From Croceicoccus sediminis (GTDB lineage Bacteria; Pseudomonadota; Alphaproteobacteria; Sphingomonadales; Sphingomonadaceae), in assembly GCF_007570835.1 (NCBI RefSeq), contig NZ_SUNC01000001.1:1364001-1428000 (forward strand): DNA of 64,000 nucleotides, read 5' to 3'. The notes below the pieces were generated by a model. The model did not search any database. It had not been told where the DNA came from and saw only the letters and a list, made by a program, of their open reading frames with translations. Positions 35,579-45,025 of the stretch are shown piece by piece. Position 1 is the first letter of the stretch; every line of letters begins with the position of its first letter. A program made the translations under genes and the position numbers.

Positions 35579-35592
35579 GGCACCCTCATACG

Positions 35593-35619
35593 AAAAAGGC
35601 GGCTCCCGAAGGAACCGCC
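35593..35619 (-). terminator. Intrinsic terminator after rplS
   Basis: On the minus strand GGCGGTTCC, loop TTCG, GGAGCCGCC, then five T. Nine-bp stem (one G-U) with a stable UUCG tetraloop, about 40 nt after the rplS stop. A T-rich tract on the other strand (35625-35631) could let it work both ways. Confidence 0.92.
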
Positions 35620-35659
35620 CAATCGTTTTTTCAGGATCGCGTGATCCAAAGCGCGGCGC

Positions 35660-36028
35660 TTATGCGCCTTCGCGAACGGTCTTACGCTCTGCGATACGAG
35701 CGCGCTTGCCGGTGCGGCCGCGCAGGTAATAGAGCTTCGCACGACGCACGACACCGCGACGAACGACGGTGAGCGAATCGATGTTGGGCGAGTAGAGCGG
35801 GAAGACACGCTCGACACCTTCGCCGAACGACATCTTGCGAACCGTGAAGTTCGAGCCCATGCCGCGGTTCGAGCGGGCGATGACGACGCCTTCGTAGTTC
35901 TGCACACGCTCACGCGTGCCTTCGACGACGCGTACGCCGACGCGCACGGTGTCGCCCGCGCGGAATTCCGGAATGTCCTTGCCAAGGCCCTGAATTGCTT
36001 CGGCCTCAAGCTGCTGGATCAGGTTCAT
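35660..36028 (-). CDS. rplS: 50S ribosomal protein L19
   Basis: 122 residues. [34 protein letters not shown] and [32 protein letters not shown] are diagnostic for L19, which sits at the 30S-50S interface. The start ATG at 36028 overlaps the trmD stop (ATGA). A longer in-frame extension to 36151 lies inside trmD and is not L19. Followed by a strong intrinsic terminator. Confidence 0.98.
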   Translation of the reverse strand: MNLIQQLEAEAIQGLGKDIPEFRAGDTVRVGVRVVEGTRERVQNYEGVVIARSNRGMGSNFTVRKMSFGEGVERVFPLYSPNIDSLTVVRRGVVRRAKLYYLRGRTGKRARIAERKTVREGA

Positions 36029-36771
36029 TTGCCTGTACCTTCGTCTTTTCGCCGCGCGCCAGAGGCAGACTGGTCCCGAACGCCGATATGACGTTCCCAA
36101 AGGTCCGGTCTGCGTAACCGTGTATCTTCTTCGCTGCGTCGCTTTCGCCACGCCGCGATCTTCGCATGATCCCCCGATCGCAGCACTTCAGGGATCGTGC
36201 GCCCTTCCCATTCGACAGGTCGGGTAAAATGCGGATATTCGAGGAGGCCGCTTTCGAACGACTCTTCGACTCCGCTTGAAGCCGCGCCCATTACTCCGGG
36301 AAGCAGGCGAATGCAAGCGTCGAGCAGCAGCAGGGCGCCCACTTCTCCGCCCGACAGGATCACGTCGCCGACCGACACTTCCTCGACCTGGCGACCTTCG
36401 AAGATACGCTCGTCGAAACCCTCGAACCGGCCGCACAGCACGTTGACGCCCGGCCCCGCCGCCAGATCGCGTACGCGGGCCTGTGTCAGTGGGGTTCCAC
36501 GCGGGGTCATCGCGATGACGGGGCAGTCGGGATGAAGCCCGCGCGCATGGTCTATCGCAGATGCCAGAACGTCGGCTTTCAGCACCATGCCCGCGCCGCC
36601 GCCAGCGGGCGTGTCGTCGACCGTGCGGTGCTTGTCGGTGGCGAAATCGCGGATCTGCACCGCGTCCATCGACCATGTGCCGGCATCGAGAGCGCGGCCC
36701 GCAAGGCTTACGCCAAGCGGCCCGGGAAACATCTCCGGATAAAGGGTCAGGACGGTAGCGGCGAAAGTCAT
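36025..36771 (-). CDS. trmD: tRNA (guanine-N1-)-methyltransferase
   Basis: 248 residues. SPOUT methyltransferase with the knotted SAM site: [32 protein letters not shown]; also [14 protein letters not shown]. It methylates G37 of tRNAs to prevent +1 frameshifts. It overlaps rplS by 4 nt. The usual upstream partner rimM is not adjacent: about 2.8 kb carrying four other genes intervene. Confidence 0.97.
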   Translation of the reverse strand: MTFAATVLTLYPEMFPGPLGVSLAGRALDAGTWSMDAVQIRDFATDKHRTVDDTPAGGGAGMVLKADVLASAIDHARGLHPDCPVIAMTPRGTPLTQARVRDLAAGPGVNVLCGRFEGFDERIFEGRQVEEVSVGDVILSGGEVGALLLLDACIRLLPGVMGAASSGVEESFESGLLEYPHFTRPVEWEGRTIPEVLRSGDHAKIAAWRKRRSEEDTRLRRPDLWERHIGVRDQSASGARRKDEGTGK

Positions 36772-36804
36772 GCCGCGCCGGTTAGTCGAAAAGACGCGGA
36801 CTTG

Positions 36805-37653
36805 CTAGCCGCCGCAACCGCCGCAGCCGCCCCCGCCACAACCACTGCCGCCATCGGAACCGCAACCGCCGCCCGAATCGCTCGACCGCATCCGGTGGAA
36901 GTCCGACAGCATCGTGCCCGCCAGAACCGGCGTGCCGAACAGGGCGACCGCCATGCCGGTTTCCTGCGACAGCGGCGCACGGCGCAAACGCTCGTTCGTG
37001 GCGCGCAGCGAGGCGAGTTCGGCGCGGCCCGATTTGGTCGCGCGGTCGACCTTGAAGGTCAAGGCGATACCGATCAGGGCAGCGATCGTCATGCTGGCGA
37101 TGAGATTGCCGACCGCTTCGCCGCGCATCTCACCCACCTGCACCCGTATCCACCCGAAGCCGAGCAGGAAGAGGAACGGCACGGCCTGGAGCAAACGCAC
37201 TTGCCAGACCTCTCCATCGCCCATCATCAGACCGCGGCTGACGAGCCGTTCTTCAAGCTGCCGCGCATTGTCGCACAGCGCCGCATTGACCTTTTTCCAC
37301 TTGATCCGCGACCCCAGGGCAAAGACCGCGCGTTCTGCACCCGTCGGGTTGGCGGGGCGGTTGGCGGGGGCGAAACGGCCTATTTCGACCATCGTGAGCA
37401 TTCCCGTCGCCAGCATACGCGCGACGACAGCTTCGTTGAAACGTCGCCGCCCGCCCGAGACCATCGCGATCTCGTCCGCGTCCTTCAGCGTCCCGCAGTA
37501 ACCCTCGCCGCGAACGAAATTCGCGATGATCGTGCGCAAGATGACCGCGACGACGATCAGGACCACATAGAGGATCAGAAACTCCGTCGCGTCCCAGTCC
37601 AGCGGATTGCTCCCGTTCACATCCACCCCTTTCGCTAGCTGCCCATTCCCCAT
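36805..37653 (-). CDS. TIGR04222-type membrane protein with Gly/Cys-rich tail
   Basis: 282 residues. N-terminal transmembrane helix (about 26-44), a soluble segment, two helices near 165-205, and a striking C-terminal Gly/Ser/Cys tail (SGGGCGSDGGSGCGGGGCGG). This layout matches the uncharacterised TIGR04222 domain family, whose members end in GGCGG-like tails. It overlaps the preceding gene by 19 nt. Function unknown; the Cys-rich tail could bind metal or be modified. Confidence 0.75.
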   Translation of the reverse strand: MGNGQLAKGVDVNGSNPLDWDATEFLILYVVLIVVAVILRTIIANFVRGEGYCGTLKDADEIAMVSGGRRRFNEAVVARMLATGMLTMVEIGRFAPANRPANPTGAERAVFALGSRIKWKKVNAALCDNARQLEERLVSRGLMMGDGEVWQVRLLQAVPFLFLLGFGWIRVQVGEMRGEAVGNLIASMTIAALIGIALTFKVDRATKSGRAELASLRATNERLRRAPLSQETGMAVALFGTPVLAGTMLSDFHRMRSSDSGGGCGSDGGSGCGGGGCGGCGG

Positions 37654-38192
37654 GCGATCATCGCGCTAACGCAGATAAGTGCAACAATCATTACCGCCCA
37701 ACCGGCGCGCCGGGGCACCAGCCAGTAATTCCGGGTCTGGACGCGCCGGGCCAGCGGATCGACGTAGAGCCGCCGGTTCGCATCGGGCCAGATGTCGGCG
37801 GGCGATGGGCCGAAGACCTCCTCGTAACTCGCCAGCGTCTGCGCATATTGCCGGTAATAGCGGTCCCGCTCCGCCTGTCCGCCAGCGGTCGGGCCGTGAT
37901 GCAAGGACCCTTCAAGGACGTCGGGGCAGAACCTCTGCCAGTAATCGCGGCTGTAGGTCAGGTGCAGGTGCCAGGCCTGATCGACCTGGTCCGAGGGCGT
38001 GACCTCGTGCCCCGCACGCATGGCGAGGAAGCAGAAGCGCCGATATTCCCCGACGACGCGTTCGGCATAGTCCGCGTCCCACCCGTTTTCGCGGGCGAGG
38101 CGCTGCTCAAAGGTGAACTCGGCATCGGGCGGGCCGATCCGGTAGGCCTCCAGCCGCTGCCAGAGCGGATCGTCGGGCGCCAATGCGCTCAT
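37635..38192 (-). CDS. Glycine-rich-domain-like (GRDP/DUF1399-like) protein with C-terminal anchor
   Basis: 185 residues. The core (about 50-110) has PSDQVDQAWHLHLTYSRDYW, the histidine-rich motif seen in glycine-rich-domain/DUF1399-type proteins, then LEGSLHHGPTAGG. One C-terminal transmembrane helix (about 163-182). The ATG at 38192 overlaps the upstream gene by 4 nt, and the 3' end overlaps the TIGR04222 gene. The pairing of these two families suggests they act together, role unknown. Confidence 0.7.
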   Translation of the reverse strand: MSALAPDDPLWQRLEAYRIGPPDAEFTFEQRLARENGWDADYAERVVGEYRRFCFLAMRAGHEVTPSDQVDQAWHLHLTYSRDYWQRFCPDVLEGSLHHGPTAGGQAERDRYYRQYAQTLASYEEVFGPSPADIWPDANRRLYVDPLARRVQTRNYWLVPRRAGWAVMIVALICVSAMIAWGMGS

Positions 38193-38554
38193 CCCTCGAT
38201 GGCGAGCGTTTCCTCGTCGGCACCGATCGCGGGTGCATCGTCGCCATCCAGCTTTTCGGTCACGTACCACGCAGCGGGAAGCGTAAAGACCGCCCAGAGC
38301 ACGAACTGGAACACGACAAGCGCCGTTAGACCCAGTGCGAACTCACTGCCGCCATCGCGCAAGAGATCCGCCGATTGAGAGAAGAAGCCGCCGAAAGCGA
38401 TGCTCATCGGCAGAAATCCGGCAAGACCGCCTGCGATCAGGATACGGGTGCGCTTCGCTAGTCCGGGCCGCAAGAGGTGCAGGCACAGGGCAAGACCGCC
38501 CGAAAACGCCGCGACGAGCACCAATCCGATAATCAGCGGGATAAGGAACCACAT
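38189..38554 (-). CDS. Hypothetical inner-membrane protein
   Basis: 121 residues with three hydrophobic helices (about 3-27, 39-58, 72-96) and an acidic C-terminal tail. I do not recognise the family. It is first of a three-gene overlapping set with the GRDP-like and TIGR04222 genes, inserted between rimM and trmD. Confidence 0.65.
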   Translation of the reverse strand: MWFLIPLIIGLVLVAAFSGGLALCLHLLRPGLAKRTRILIAGGLAGFLPMSIAFGGFFSQSADLLRDGGSEFALGLTALVVFQFVLWAVFTLPAAWYVTEKLDGDDAPAIGADEETLAIEG

Positions 38555-38676
38555 TGCTTTTCGAACTCCAAGATAGACGTGCCATGCTGTATTACCTCAA
38601 CAATACGCCTTCCTCAAGCCCTTCGAAAACTCGCTATGGCCGGGCACCGATCTGGTGGCCCATGAGTTAGGCACGC

Positions 38677-39597
38677 ATGGATGAACACATCGACGACTGC
38701 ATCATCATCGGCGCGGGGCCTGCGGGGCTGACCGCTGCGATCTATCTTGCGCGCTATTACCTCTCCATCCGGCTGTTCGATTGCGGCACCAGCCGCGCCG
38801 CACTGATCCCCTGCACCCGCAACCACGCGGGCTTTCCCGACGGCATCAAGGGAACCGAGCTGCTTGAGCGGATGAGCGATCAGGCCGCGAAATACGGCGC
38901 GCGGAGGGAAAACCGCAAAGTTGAGAAGCTGGAGCGCAAGGACGGCCTGCATATCGTCCAAACCGATAGCGGAGCATGGCGCGCGCGCACCGTATTGCTG
39001 GCGACTGGCGTGGTGAACCGTTACCCCGACAGCCTGCCCCGCCCCTTGCATGACAAGGCGTTGTCGCGGGGCCTGCTGCGGTATTGCCCGGTCTGCGACG
39101 GATACGAAGTGACCGACAGGCGCGTCGCCGTGATCGGCACCGGACAGCACGGCACGGCAGAGGCGTTGTTCCTGCGCGGATATACGGCCGACCTCACGCT
39201 GGTCAGCCCCAAGGGGGATCACGACCTCGACGACAAATGCCGCGCCAGGCTGGCGGATGCGGGGATCGCCCACGTCGCGGGCCCGTGCGGAGGTTTCGCG
39301 ATAGAGGGCGAACAACTGGCCTTCGACACGGCAAAGGGTCGCATGGCGTTCGACAGCGTCTATCCCGCAATGGGCAGCGACGTGCGCTCAAGCCTTGCCG
39401 CAATGGCGGGCGCGGAGACGAGCGAGGAGGGATGCATCGTGGTCGACGATCACTTGCAGACGAACGTGCCCGGCCTCTTCGCGGCAGGGGACGTTGTCAT
39501 CGGGCTGGACCAGATCAGCCACGCGATGGGACAGGCAGGCGTCGCCGCGACGCGCATTCGCAACCTGCTCGCCGAGGAAAGACCGCTGCGCCGCTAA
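38677..39597 (+). CDS. Thioredoxin reductase-like FAD/NAD(P)-dependent oxidoreductase
   Basis: 306 residues, two-dinucleotide-fold flavoprotein: FAD motif [18 protein letters not shown] at the N-terminus, a redox-like [11 protein letters not shown] (CxxC in the thioredoxin-reductase position), the second [10 protein letters not shown] motif for NAD(P), and the C-terminal [25 protein letters not shown]. It reduces a disulfide or other acceptor in the cytosol; no thioredoxin gene is adjacent. It lies on the opposite strand within the ribosomal rimM-trmD interval, converging with rimM. Confidence 0.88.
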   Translation: MDEHIDDCIIIGAGPAGLTAAIYLARYYLSIRLFDCGTSRAALIPCTRNHAGFPDGIKGTELLERMSDQAAKYGARRENRKVEKLERKDGLHIVQTDSGAWRARTVLLATGVVNRYPDSLPRPLHDKALSRGLLRYCPVCDGYEVTDRRVAVIGTGQHGTAEALFLRGYTADLTLVSPKGDHDLDDKCRARLADAGIAHVAGPCGGFAIEGEQLAFDTAKGRMAFDSVYPAMGSDVRSSLAAMAGAETSEEGCIVVDDHLQTNVPGLFAAGDVVIGLDQISHAMGQAGVAATRIRNLLAEERPLRR

Positions 39598-39608
39598 AGG
39601 TGGGCCGA

Positions 39609-40118
39609 TCAGGGCTCCGCGAAGTTGGCGGTTACGGTCAGGGTAGTTTCGTCCCACGCACTAACGGCATCGGCATGCATCGGCACCATGAAGATGCGCG
39701 GTTTCGAACCTTCGGGCCGTTCGATCTCGATCACGTCGCCCGCGCCGTAGTTTTCGACCGCTATCACGGTGCCAAGGGTGCGTCCGTCTTCGGCCATTGC
39801 CGACAGGCCGAGCAGGTCGGCGTGGTAGTATTCGCCCTCTTCCAGGGCAGGCAGGGCATCGCGCGGCACGGTCAGCAGGCTGCCGCGCAGGCTTTCCGCC
39901 GCATTGCGGTCACCCACTTCCGCAAAGCGGGCGATCGCGCCGCCCTTGCCGTCATCGCGGACTTTCTTCGGGGTCAGCGTTTCATCTTTCCCCGAAATGC
40001 CGAAGGCGCGGAACCCCTTGAGGGACTCCACGCCTTCGCCAAAAAGTTTCAGCCGGACTTCGCCCGTCACGCCATGCGCGCCGGTGATTGCGGCCAGCGT
40101 GACGGACTTGTCCGACAT
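39609..40118 (-). CDS. rimM: 16S rRNA processing protein RimM
   Basis: 169 residues. The N-terminal barrel starts LAAITGAHGVTGEVRLKLFGE, the C-terminal PRC barrel has YYHADLLGLSAMAEDGRTLGTVIAVENYGAGDVIEI. It assists 30S head maturation and binds S19. It lies 8 nt after rpsP, the usual order. trmD, normally next, is displaced about 2.8 kb away. Confidence 0.97.
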   Translation of the reverse strand: MSDKSVTLAAITGAHGVTGEVRLKLFGEGVESLKGFRAFGISGKDETLTPKKVRDDGKGGAIARFAEVGDRNAAESLRGSLLTVPRDALPALEEGEYYHADLLGLSAMAEDGRTLGTVIAVENYGAGDVIEIERPEGSKPRIFMVPMHADAVSAWDETTLTVTANFAEP

Positions 40119-40126
40119 CGAAGGGA

Positions 40127-40591
40127 TCAGCCTTCGGTCTTTTCTTCGGAAGCTTCCTCGGCCGGAGCTTCTTCAGCCGGAGCTTCTTCAGCAGCAGCTT
40201 CTTCGGCCGGTGCGTTGGCTTCTTCTTCAGCAGCCTTGGCAGCTTCCTCGGCTTCGCGAGCCTTCTCGGCCTTTTCCTCTGCGCGTTCCTTGGCCTTTTC
40301 GCCCGGTTCGGCCTTCTTGGGGTTGTTCTTGGCCGCACGCTCAAGGATGCCGGCGGCATCGAGGAAGCGGGCAACGCGGTCGGTCGGCTGCGCGCCGACG
40401 CCCAGCCAATAACGGACGCGGTCTTCGGTCAGCTGAACGCGCTTTTCGTCGTCCTTGGCGAGCAGCGGGTTGTAGATGCCGACCTGCTCCAGATACTTGC
40501 CGTCGCGCGGGCTGCGCACGTCCGAGACGACGATACGGTAGTAGGGACGCTTCTTCGCGCCACCACGGGCGAGACGGATTGCAATTGCCAT
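40127..40591 (-). CDS. rpsP: 30S ribosomal protein S16 with long acidic C-terminal extension
   Basis: 154 residues against about 80-90 in most bacteria. The first 80 or so are canonical S16 ([21 protein letters not shown], then [19 protein letters not shown]). The rest is a Lys/Glu/Ala-rich helix ending in repeats of [10 protein letters not shown]-type sequence. Such tails occur in alphaproteobacteria; role unknown. Same-strand neighbours are ffh (57 nt before) and rimM. Confidence 0.97.
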   Translation of the reverse strand: MAIAIRLARGGAKKRPYYRIVVSDVRSPRDGKYLEQVGIYNPLLAKDDEKRVQLTEDRVRYWLGVGAQPTDRVARFLDAAGILERAAKNNPKKAEPGEKAKERAEEKAEKAREAEEAAKAAEEEANAPAEEAAAEEAPAEEAPAEEASEEKTEG

Positions 40592-40647
40592 TGTTCGGTT
40601 ACCTTTCGTTCAATTCGTATTCGTTCAAATTCAAATGTTCGTAAAAA

Positions 40648-42132
40648 TCATTTCTTGTTCAGCAGGTTGGCGAGATCCGGCGGAAGCCCGCCAGCACCGC
40701 CGCCAAGGCCGGGCATGCCACCACCGGCACCGCCGCCCATGCCGCCACCAAGTCCCGGCATGGCGGCATCGAGACCGCCCTTGCCGAACAGGGCGCCAAG
40801 GCCCTTGAGCCCGCCCATCTTCTTGATCTGCTTCATGGCCTTGGCCATTTCCTGGTGCATCTTCAGCACCTTGTTCACGTCCTGAACCTGCGTGCCCGAA
40901 CCTGCCGCGACGCGCTTCTTGCGTTTCGCGTTCAAGAGCGCGGGGTTGGCCCGTTCCTTGGGGGTCATGGAAGAAATGATCGCGTCCATGCGCAGCAGCA
41001 CGCGGTCGTCCATGCCCGACGACTGCATCGCCTGCTTGGCCTTCTTCATGCCCGGCATCATCTGCGCGATCATGCCCAGACCGCCCATCTTGGTCATCTG
41101 CTGCAACTGCATGCGCAAGTCATCAAGGTCGAACTTGCCCGACGCCATCTTCTTGGCGAGGCGTTCGGCGTCCTCTTCCTTGACCGTCGCCGCCGCCTTT
41201 TCGACCATGGAGACGATGTCGCCCATGCCCAGGATGCGGTTGGCGACACGCGAAGGCACAAACGGTTCGATCGCGTCCAGCTTTTCGCCCGTGCCGGCAA
41301 ACTTGATGGGCTTGCCCGTCACAGCACGCATCGACAGCGCCGCACCGCCGCGCGCATCGCCGTCCATGCGGGTCAGCACAACGCCGGTCAGCGGCACTTC
41401 GCCGGTGAACGACTGCGCCACGTTGACCGCGTCCTGACCGGTCAGCGAGTCGACGACGAGCAGCACTTCCTTCGGCGCAGAGACGGAGGCGACGGCCTTC
41501 ATCTCGGCCATCAGCGCCTCGTCGACGTGCAGGCGGCCCGCGGTGTCGAGCATCAGGACGTCGAAGCTCTGCAGCTTGGCCGCCGAGATCGCGCGATTGG
41601 CGATGTCGACCGGCTGCTGTCCGGCGATGATCGGCAGGGTGGCAACCCCGGCCTGTTCGCCCAGCACGGCAAGCTGTTCCTGCGCGGCGGGGCGATTGAC
41701 GTCGAGCGAGGCCATCATGACCTTCTTGCCCTCGGTCTCCTTCAGCCGCTTCGCGATCTTGGCGGTGCTGGTCGTCTTGCCCGAACCCTGCAGGCCGACC
41801 ATCATGATCACGACCGGAGGTTTCGCCTCAAGGTCCAGCTTGGCCGCCGACGCGCCGTCGCCGTCTTCGCCGCCCAGCATTTCGACCAGCGCGTCGTTGA
41901 CGATCTTGACGACCTGCTGCCCCGGCGTGACCGAGCGCAGGACTTCCTGGCCGATCGCGGCTTCGGTAACCTTGTCGATAAACCTTCTGACGACCGGCAG
42001 CGCGACGTCGGCTTCCAGAAGCGCGATGCGCACTTCGCGCATGGCGGCGCGGACATCGTCTTCCTTCAGCGCCCCGCGACCGCGCAGCGAATCGAAGACG
42101 TTACCGAGCCGGTCTGACAGGCTGTCGAACAT
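40648..42132 (-). CDS. ffh: Signal recognition particle protein
   Basis: 494 residues. N-domain, G-domain with P-loop GLQGSGKTTSTAK, DTAGRLHVDE and TRMDGDARGGAALS, then the methionine-rich M domain (about 300-440, MKQIKKMGGLKGLGALFG) that binds 4.5S RNA and signal peptides. The C-terminus is Gly/Met-rich. It works with FtsY, whose gene is 4 kb away. The start ATG at 42132 has an AGAAGGAG-like site upstream. Confidence 0.97.
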   Translation of the reverse strand: MFDSLSDRLGNVFDSLRGRGALKEDDVRAAMREVRIALLEADVALPVVRRFIDKVTEAAIGQEVLRSVTPGQQVVKIVNDALVEMLGGEDGDGASAAKLDLEAKPPVVIMMVGLQGSGKTTSTAKIAKRLKETEGKKVMMASLDVNRPAAQEQLAVLGEQAGVATLPIIAGQQPVDIANRAISAAKLQSFDVLMLDTAGRLHVDEALMAEMKAVASVSAPKEVLLVVDSLTGQDAVNVAQSFTGEVPLTGVVLTRMDGDARGGAALSMRAVTGKPIKFAGTGEKLDAIEPFVPSRVANRILGMGDIVSMVEKAAATVKEEDAERLAKKMASGKFDLDDLRMQLQQMTKMGGLGMIAQMMPGMKKAKQAMQSSGMDDRVLLRMDAIISSMTPKERANPALLNAKRKKRVAAGSGTQVQDVNKVLKMHQEMAKAMKQIKKMGGLKGLGALFGKGGLDAAMPGLGGGMGGGAGGGMPGLGGGAGGLPPDLANLLNKK

Positions 42133-42455
42133 CGTTTTCTCCTTCTGCGCGCCAGCAAAGCGGCGCCAAACACTTCAAAACCGGGCTAAACGCGAAAAAC
42201 GCCGGTGGGCGAAACCTCGCCGACCAGCGTACCGCGTTACAGTCACGGAACATGATTTTGCGAACCCTTCCGCCGCAGGGCGGGCCGGTCCTTGCCGCGC
42301 CACATACATAATCACCCCACAGCTGACAAGGTGCTACGGAAAAACGGGCTGCACGAAAAAACCGGGCTCTATGACAGGTTTAACCCGATGTTTAGAGGGC
42401 GGCGGTAACCCTTGGGACCGAGTCTCTTTCGGCTCAACCAGGAGCAAGTGCGTCG
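42133..42455. other. 323-bp intergenic region between ffh and the GGDEF/EAL gene
   Basis: No coding frame that I can support. I looked for the 4.5S RNA (GGAAGCAGCC-type core) and did not find it. AAAACCGGGCT occurs twice (near 42177 and 42356), too short to interpret. It must hold divergent promoters for ffh and the c-di-GMP gene. Confidence 0.5.
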
Positions 42456-44126
42456 ATGGACGATACCCCGCCAGGGTTCAACGATGACAGGGAAAGCAGG
42501 GTCAAGCTTCCGGAAGAGCGTGACATCGTCGCGCTTGGCATCATCGTGGCCGCGGTTATCATGTTCATCGGCCACGCGGGCGCCGTCCTGCCGGGCACGG
42601 TCCGCGTCATGCTGGGCACCGGTTCGGGTCCTGCGGGCTATATGGTCAGCGCTTTCCTGCTCAATGCCGCGCTCGTTATCTTTGGCTGGCGCCGATATCG
42701 CGAACTGATGGCCGAAGTGCGCGAACGCCGCGCGTCGGAGGAAGAAGCGCGCGAACTTGCCTTTACCGACCCGTTGACCGGCTCGCTCAACCGCCGCTCG
42801 ATCGTGCCAGAGGTCGATCGCCTCATCGCCGAAACGCGTGCGCAAGGCGGCAGTGCGGTCGCGTTCATCATGCTCGACCTCGACCATTTCAAGCAGATCA
42901 ACGATCTCAACGGACACCGTGCGGGCGACACCATGCTCATCACCATGGCAAGGCGCGTGCGCCAGGTCCTGCCCGAAACGGCAAAGCTGGCCCGCCTCGG
43001 CGGTGACGAGTTCGCTTGCGTCATGCGTTACGACCCGCGCGATCCAGCCATGATCGACCGCATCGCATCGGCCATCATTTCCGCCGGACGCCAACCGTTC
43101 GAGGTTGCGGGCGGCGAATTGGCGATCAGCCTGTCGCTCGGCATCGCCTGCAGCAGCGCCCTTCCCGATCCGTGCGAGAACCCGGCCGAAGAAATGCTGC
43201 ACATGGCCGACATGGCGATGTACCACGCCAAGAAGAACGGCCGGAACCGCTACGACTGGTTCGAGGCGAAGATGGAGCGCGAATTGCGAATGCGCGCCGA
43301 TCTGGAAAACGGCATACTGGCGGGCATCGCGCGCGGCGAATTCGTGCCCTTCTACGAACAGCAGGTGGATATCGAAACGGGCGAGCTGACCGGCTTTGAA
43401 ATGCTGGCGCGCTGGCAAAGCCCGCGCCTTGGCCTTGTCACGCCCGACCGGTTCATCCCCGTGGCAGAGGAACTGGGCGTCATCGCCGAACTGTCCGAAA
43501 GCGTGATCGCGCAGGCCCTACGCGACGCCCGCGAATGGGATCCGCGCCTGACGCTGGCGGTCAACATCTCGCCGGTGCAGATGCGCGACCCGTGGTTCGC
43601 GCAGCGCCTACTGAAGCTGATGGCCGAAGCTCGCTTTCCCGCCGAAAGGCTGGAGATCGAAATCACCGAGATGTGCCTCAACGAAAACATCGGGCTGGTA
43701 AGGTCGATGGTGACCAGCCTGAAAAACCAGGGCGTCTCGATCAGCCTCGACGATTTCGGCATCGGCTATGCCACGCTGGCCCAGCTTCGCGCCCTGCCGT
43801 TCGACCGGATCAAGATCGATCGCCAGTTCATCGCCCGCCTGTCCCGGACCGAGGACACGGCCAATGTCATTTCCACCATCGCGTCCATCGGCGAAGGCAT
43901 GAACCTGCCCGTCACGGCCGAAGGGATCGAGACCGAATCCTTGCGCGATTCGCTGCGCCGGATCGGCACTTTCAAGGGTCAGGGCTATTTCTATGGAAAG
44001 CCCGAAACCGCCGAACAGGTCCGTACCCGGTTGAAGAGCGAGGCGCGCCTTGCCGCCGACACCGCGGCCAACGATAGAGCCACGCACGACGCCCCCGCCG
44101 TCCACGCCGCAGACCCGGCCGCCTGA
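42456..44126 (+). CDS. Membrane-bound GGDEF-EAL cyclic-di-GMP protein
   Basis: 556 residues. Two N-terminal transmembrane helices (about 26-46, 60-80), a short coiled linker, a GGDEF domain (about 100-260) with intact LGGDEF, and an EAL domain (about 285-530). The EAL signature itself reads EML (GFEMLARW). Other catalytic motifs are kept: NISPVQM, EIEITE, DDFGIGYATL, KIDRQF and TAEGIE. Both synthesis and hydrolysis of c-di-GMP look possible. No periplasmic sensor domain is large enough to recognise. Confidence 0.9.
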   Translation: MDDTPPGFNDDRESRVKLPEERDIVALGIIVAAVIMFIGHAGAVLPGTVRVMLGTGSGPAGYMVSAFLLNAALVIFGWRRYRELMAEVRERRASEEEARELAFTDPLTGSLNRRSIVPEVDRLIAETRAQGGSAVAFIMLDLDHFKQINDLNGHRAGDTMLITMARRVRQVLPETAKLARLGGDEFACVMRYDPRDPAMIDRIASAIISAGRQPFEVAGGELAISLSLGIACSSALPDPCENPAEEMLHMADMAMYHAKKNGRNRYDWFEAKMERELRMRADLENGILAGIARGEFVPFYEQQVDIETGELTGFEMLARWQSPRLGLVTPDRFIPVAEELGVIAELSESVIAQALRDAREWDPRLTLAVNISPVQMRDPWFAQRLLKLMAEARFPAERLEIEITEMCLNENIGLVRSMVTSLKNQGVSISLDDFGIGYATLAQLRALPFDRIKIDRQFIARLSRTEDTANVISTIASIGEGMNLPVTAEGIETESLRDSLRRIGTFKGQGYFYGKPETAEQVRTRLKSEARLAADTAANDRATHDAPAVHAADPAA

Positions 44127-44203
44127 TCGCCTCCCCTTTTCGCGTTCGACAATTACCGGCCGTGGCACTGGACGCATGGCGCGCGGGTGCATAGATGCGG
44201 GCC

Positions 44204-45025
44204 ATGCGGATCGCGTTCACCAAGATGCATGGCCTGGGCAACGACTTCGTCGTGCTGGATGCGCGCGACCATGCCCTGCCGCCGCTGACCCGCGATGTCG
44301 TGGCGGCCCTTGCCGACCGGCACACCGGCATCGGCTGTGACCAGCTTGTCCTGATCGAGCCGAGCGAGAGCGCCGACTGGCGCATGCGGATCTTCAATTC
44401 CGACGGTGGAGAGGTCGAGGCCTGCGGCAACGCCACCCGCGCGGTCGGCCTGCTGATCGGCGGCGAAGTCAGCCTGGAGACGCTGGGCGGCATCATCATG
44501 GCCCGGCCCGACGAGCGCGGCATCGCGGTAGACATGGGTGAGCCGCGTTTCGATTGGCAGGCGATCCCGCTGGGCTATGCAATGGATACCCTGGCCATGC
44601 CTGTCGGCTGGCCGCTCGACGATGGCGAACTGGAAAACCCGGTCGCGGTGAACGTGGGCAATCCCCACGCGGTCTTCTTCGTCGACGATGCCTATGCCAT
44701 CGACCTTGCCGCCATCGGTCCGGTAATCGAAAAAGATCCGGTGTTTCCTGAACGCGTCAACGTCAACGTCGCTGCCGTCACCGCGCGCGATGCGATCACC
44801 CTGCGCGTGTGGGAACGCGGCGCAGGCATAACGCGGGCTTGCGGCACCGGTGCCTGCGCCACGGCCATCGCAGCGATGCGGCGCGGCCTTGTGGACCGCG
44901 AAGTGACGGTCACCCTGCCCGGCGGCTCGCTGGTCATCGCGTGGGACGGGGACAACAGGATCACCATGACCGGCCCTGCGACGGTCAGCTACACCGGGTC
45001 GTTCGACTGGGGCGACTACGCTTGA
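44204..45025 (+). CDS. dapF: Diaminopimelate epimerase
   Basis: 273 residues from the ATG at 44204, which begins the conserved RIAFTKMHGLGNDFVVLD; an in-frame ATG at 44195 is possible. The two catalytic Cys are in EACGNATR and TRACGTGACA. It interconverts LL- and meso-diaminopimelate for lysine and peptidoglycan. Its TGA overlaps the TTG start of mtaB (TTGA). First gene of a dapF-mtaB-ftsY-yciB run. Confidence 0.96.
   Translation: MRIAFTKMHGLGNDFVVLDARDHALPPLTRDVVAALADRHTGIGCDQLVLIEPSESADWRMRIFNSDGGEVEACGNATRAVGLLIGGEVSLETLGGIIMARPDERGIAVDMGEPRFDWQAIPLGYAMDTLAMPVGWPLDDGELENPVAVNVGNPHAVFFVDDAYAIDLAAIGPVIEKDPVFPERVNVNVAAVTARDAITLRVWERGAGITRACGTGACATAIAAMRRGLVDREVTVTLPGGSLVIAWDGDNRITMTGPATVSYTGSFDWGDYA

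Noticed and set aside
42133-42455. 4.5S RNA gene next to ffh
   Set aside because: The conserved GGAAGCAGCC-type core and stem are absent on both strands.
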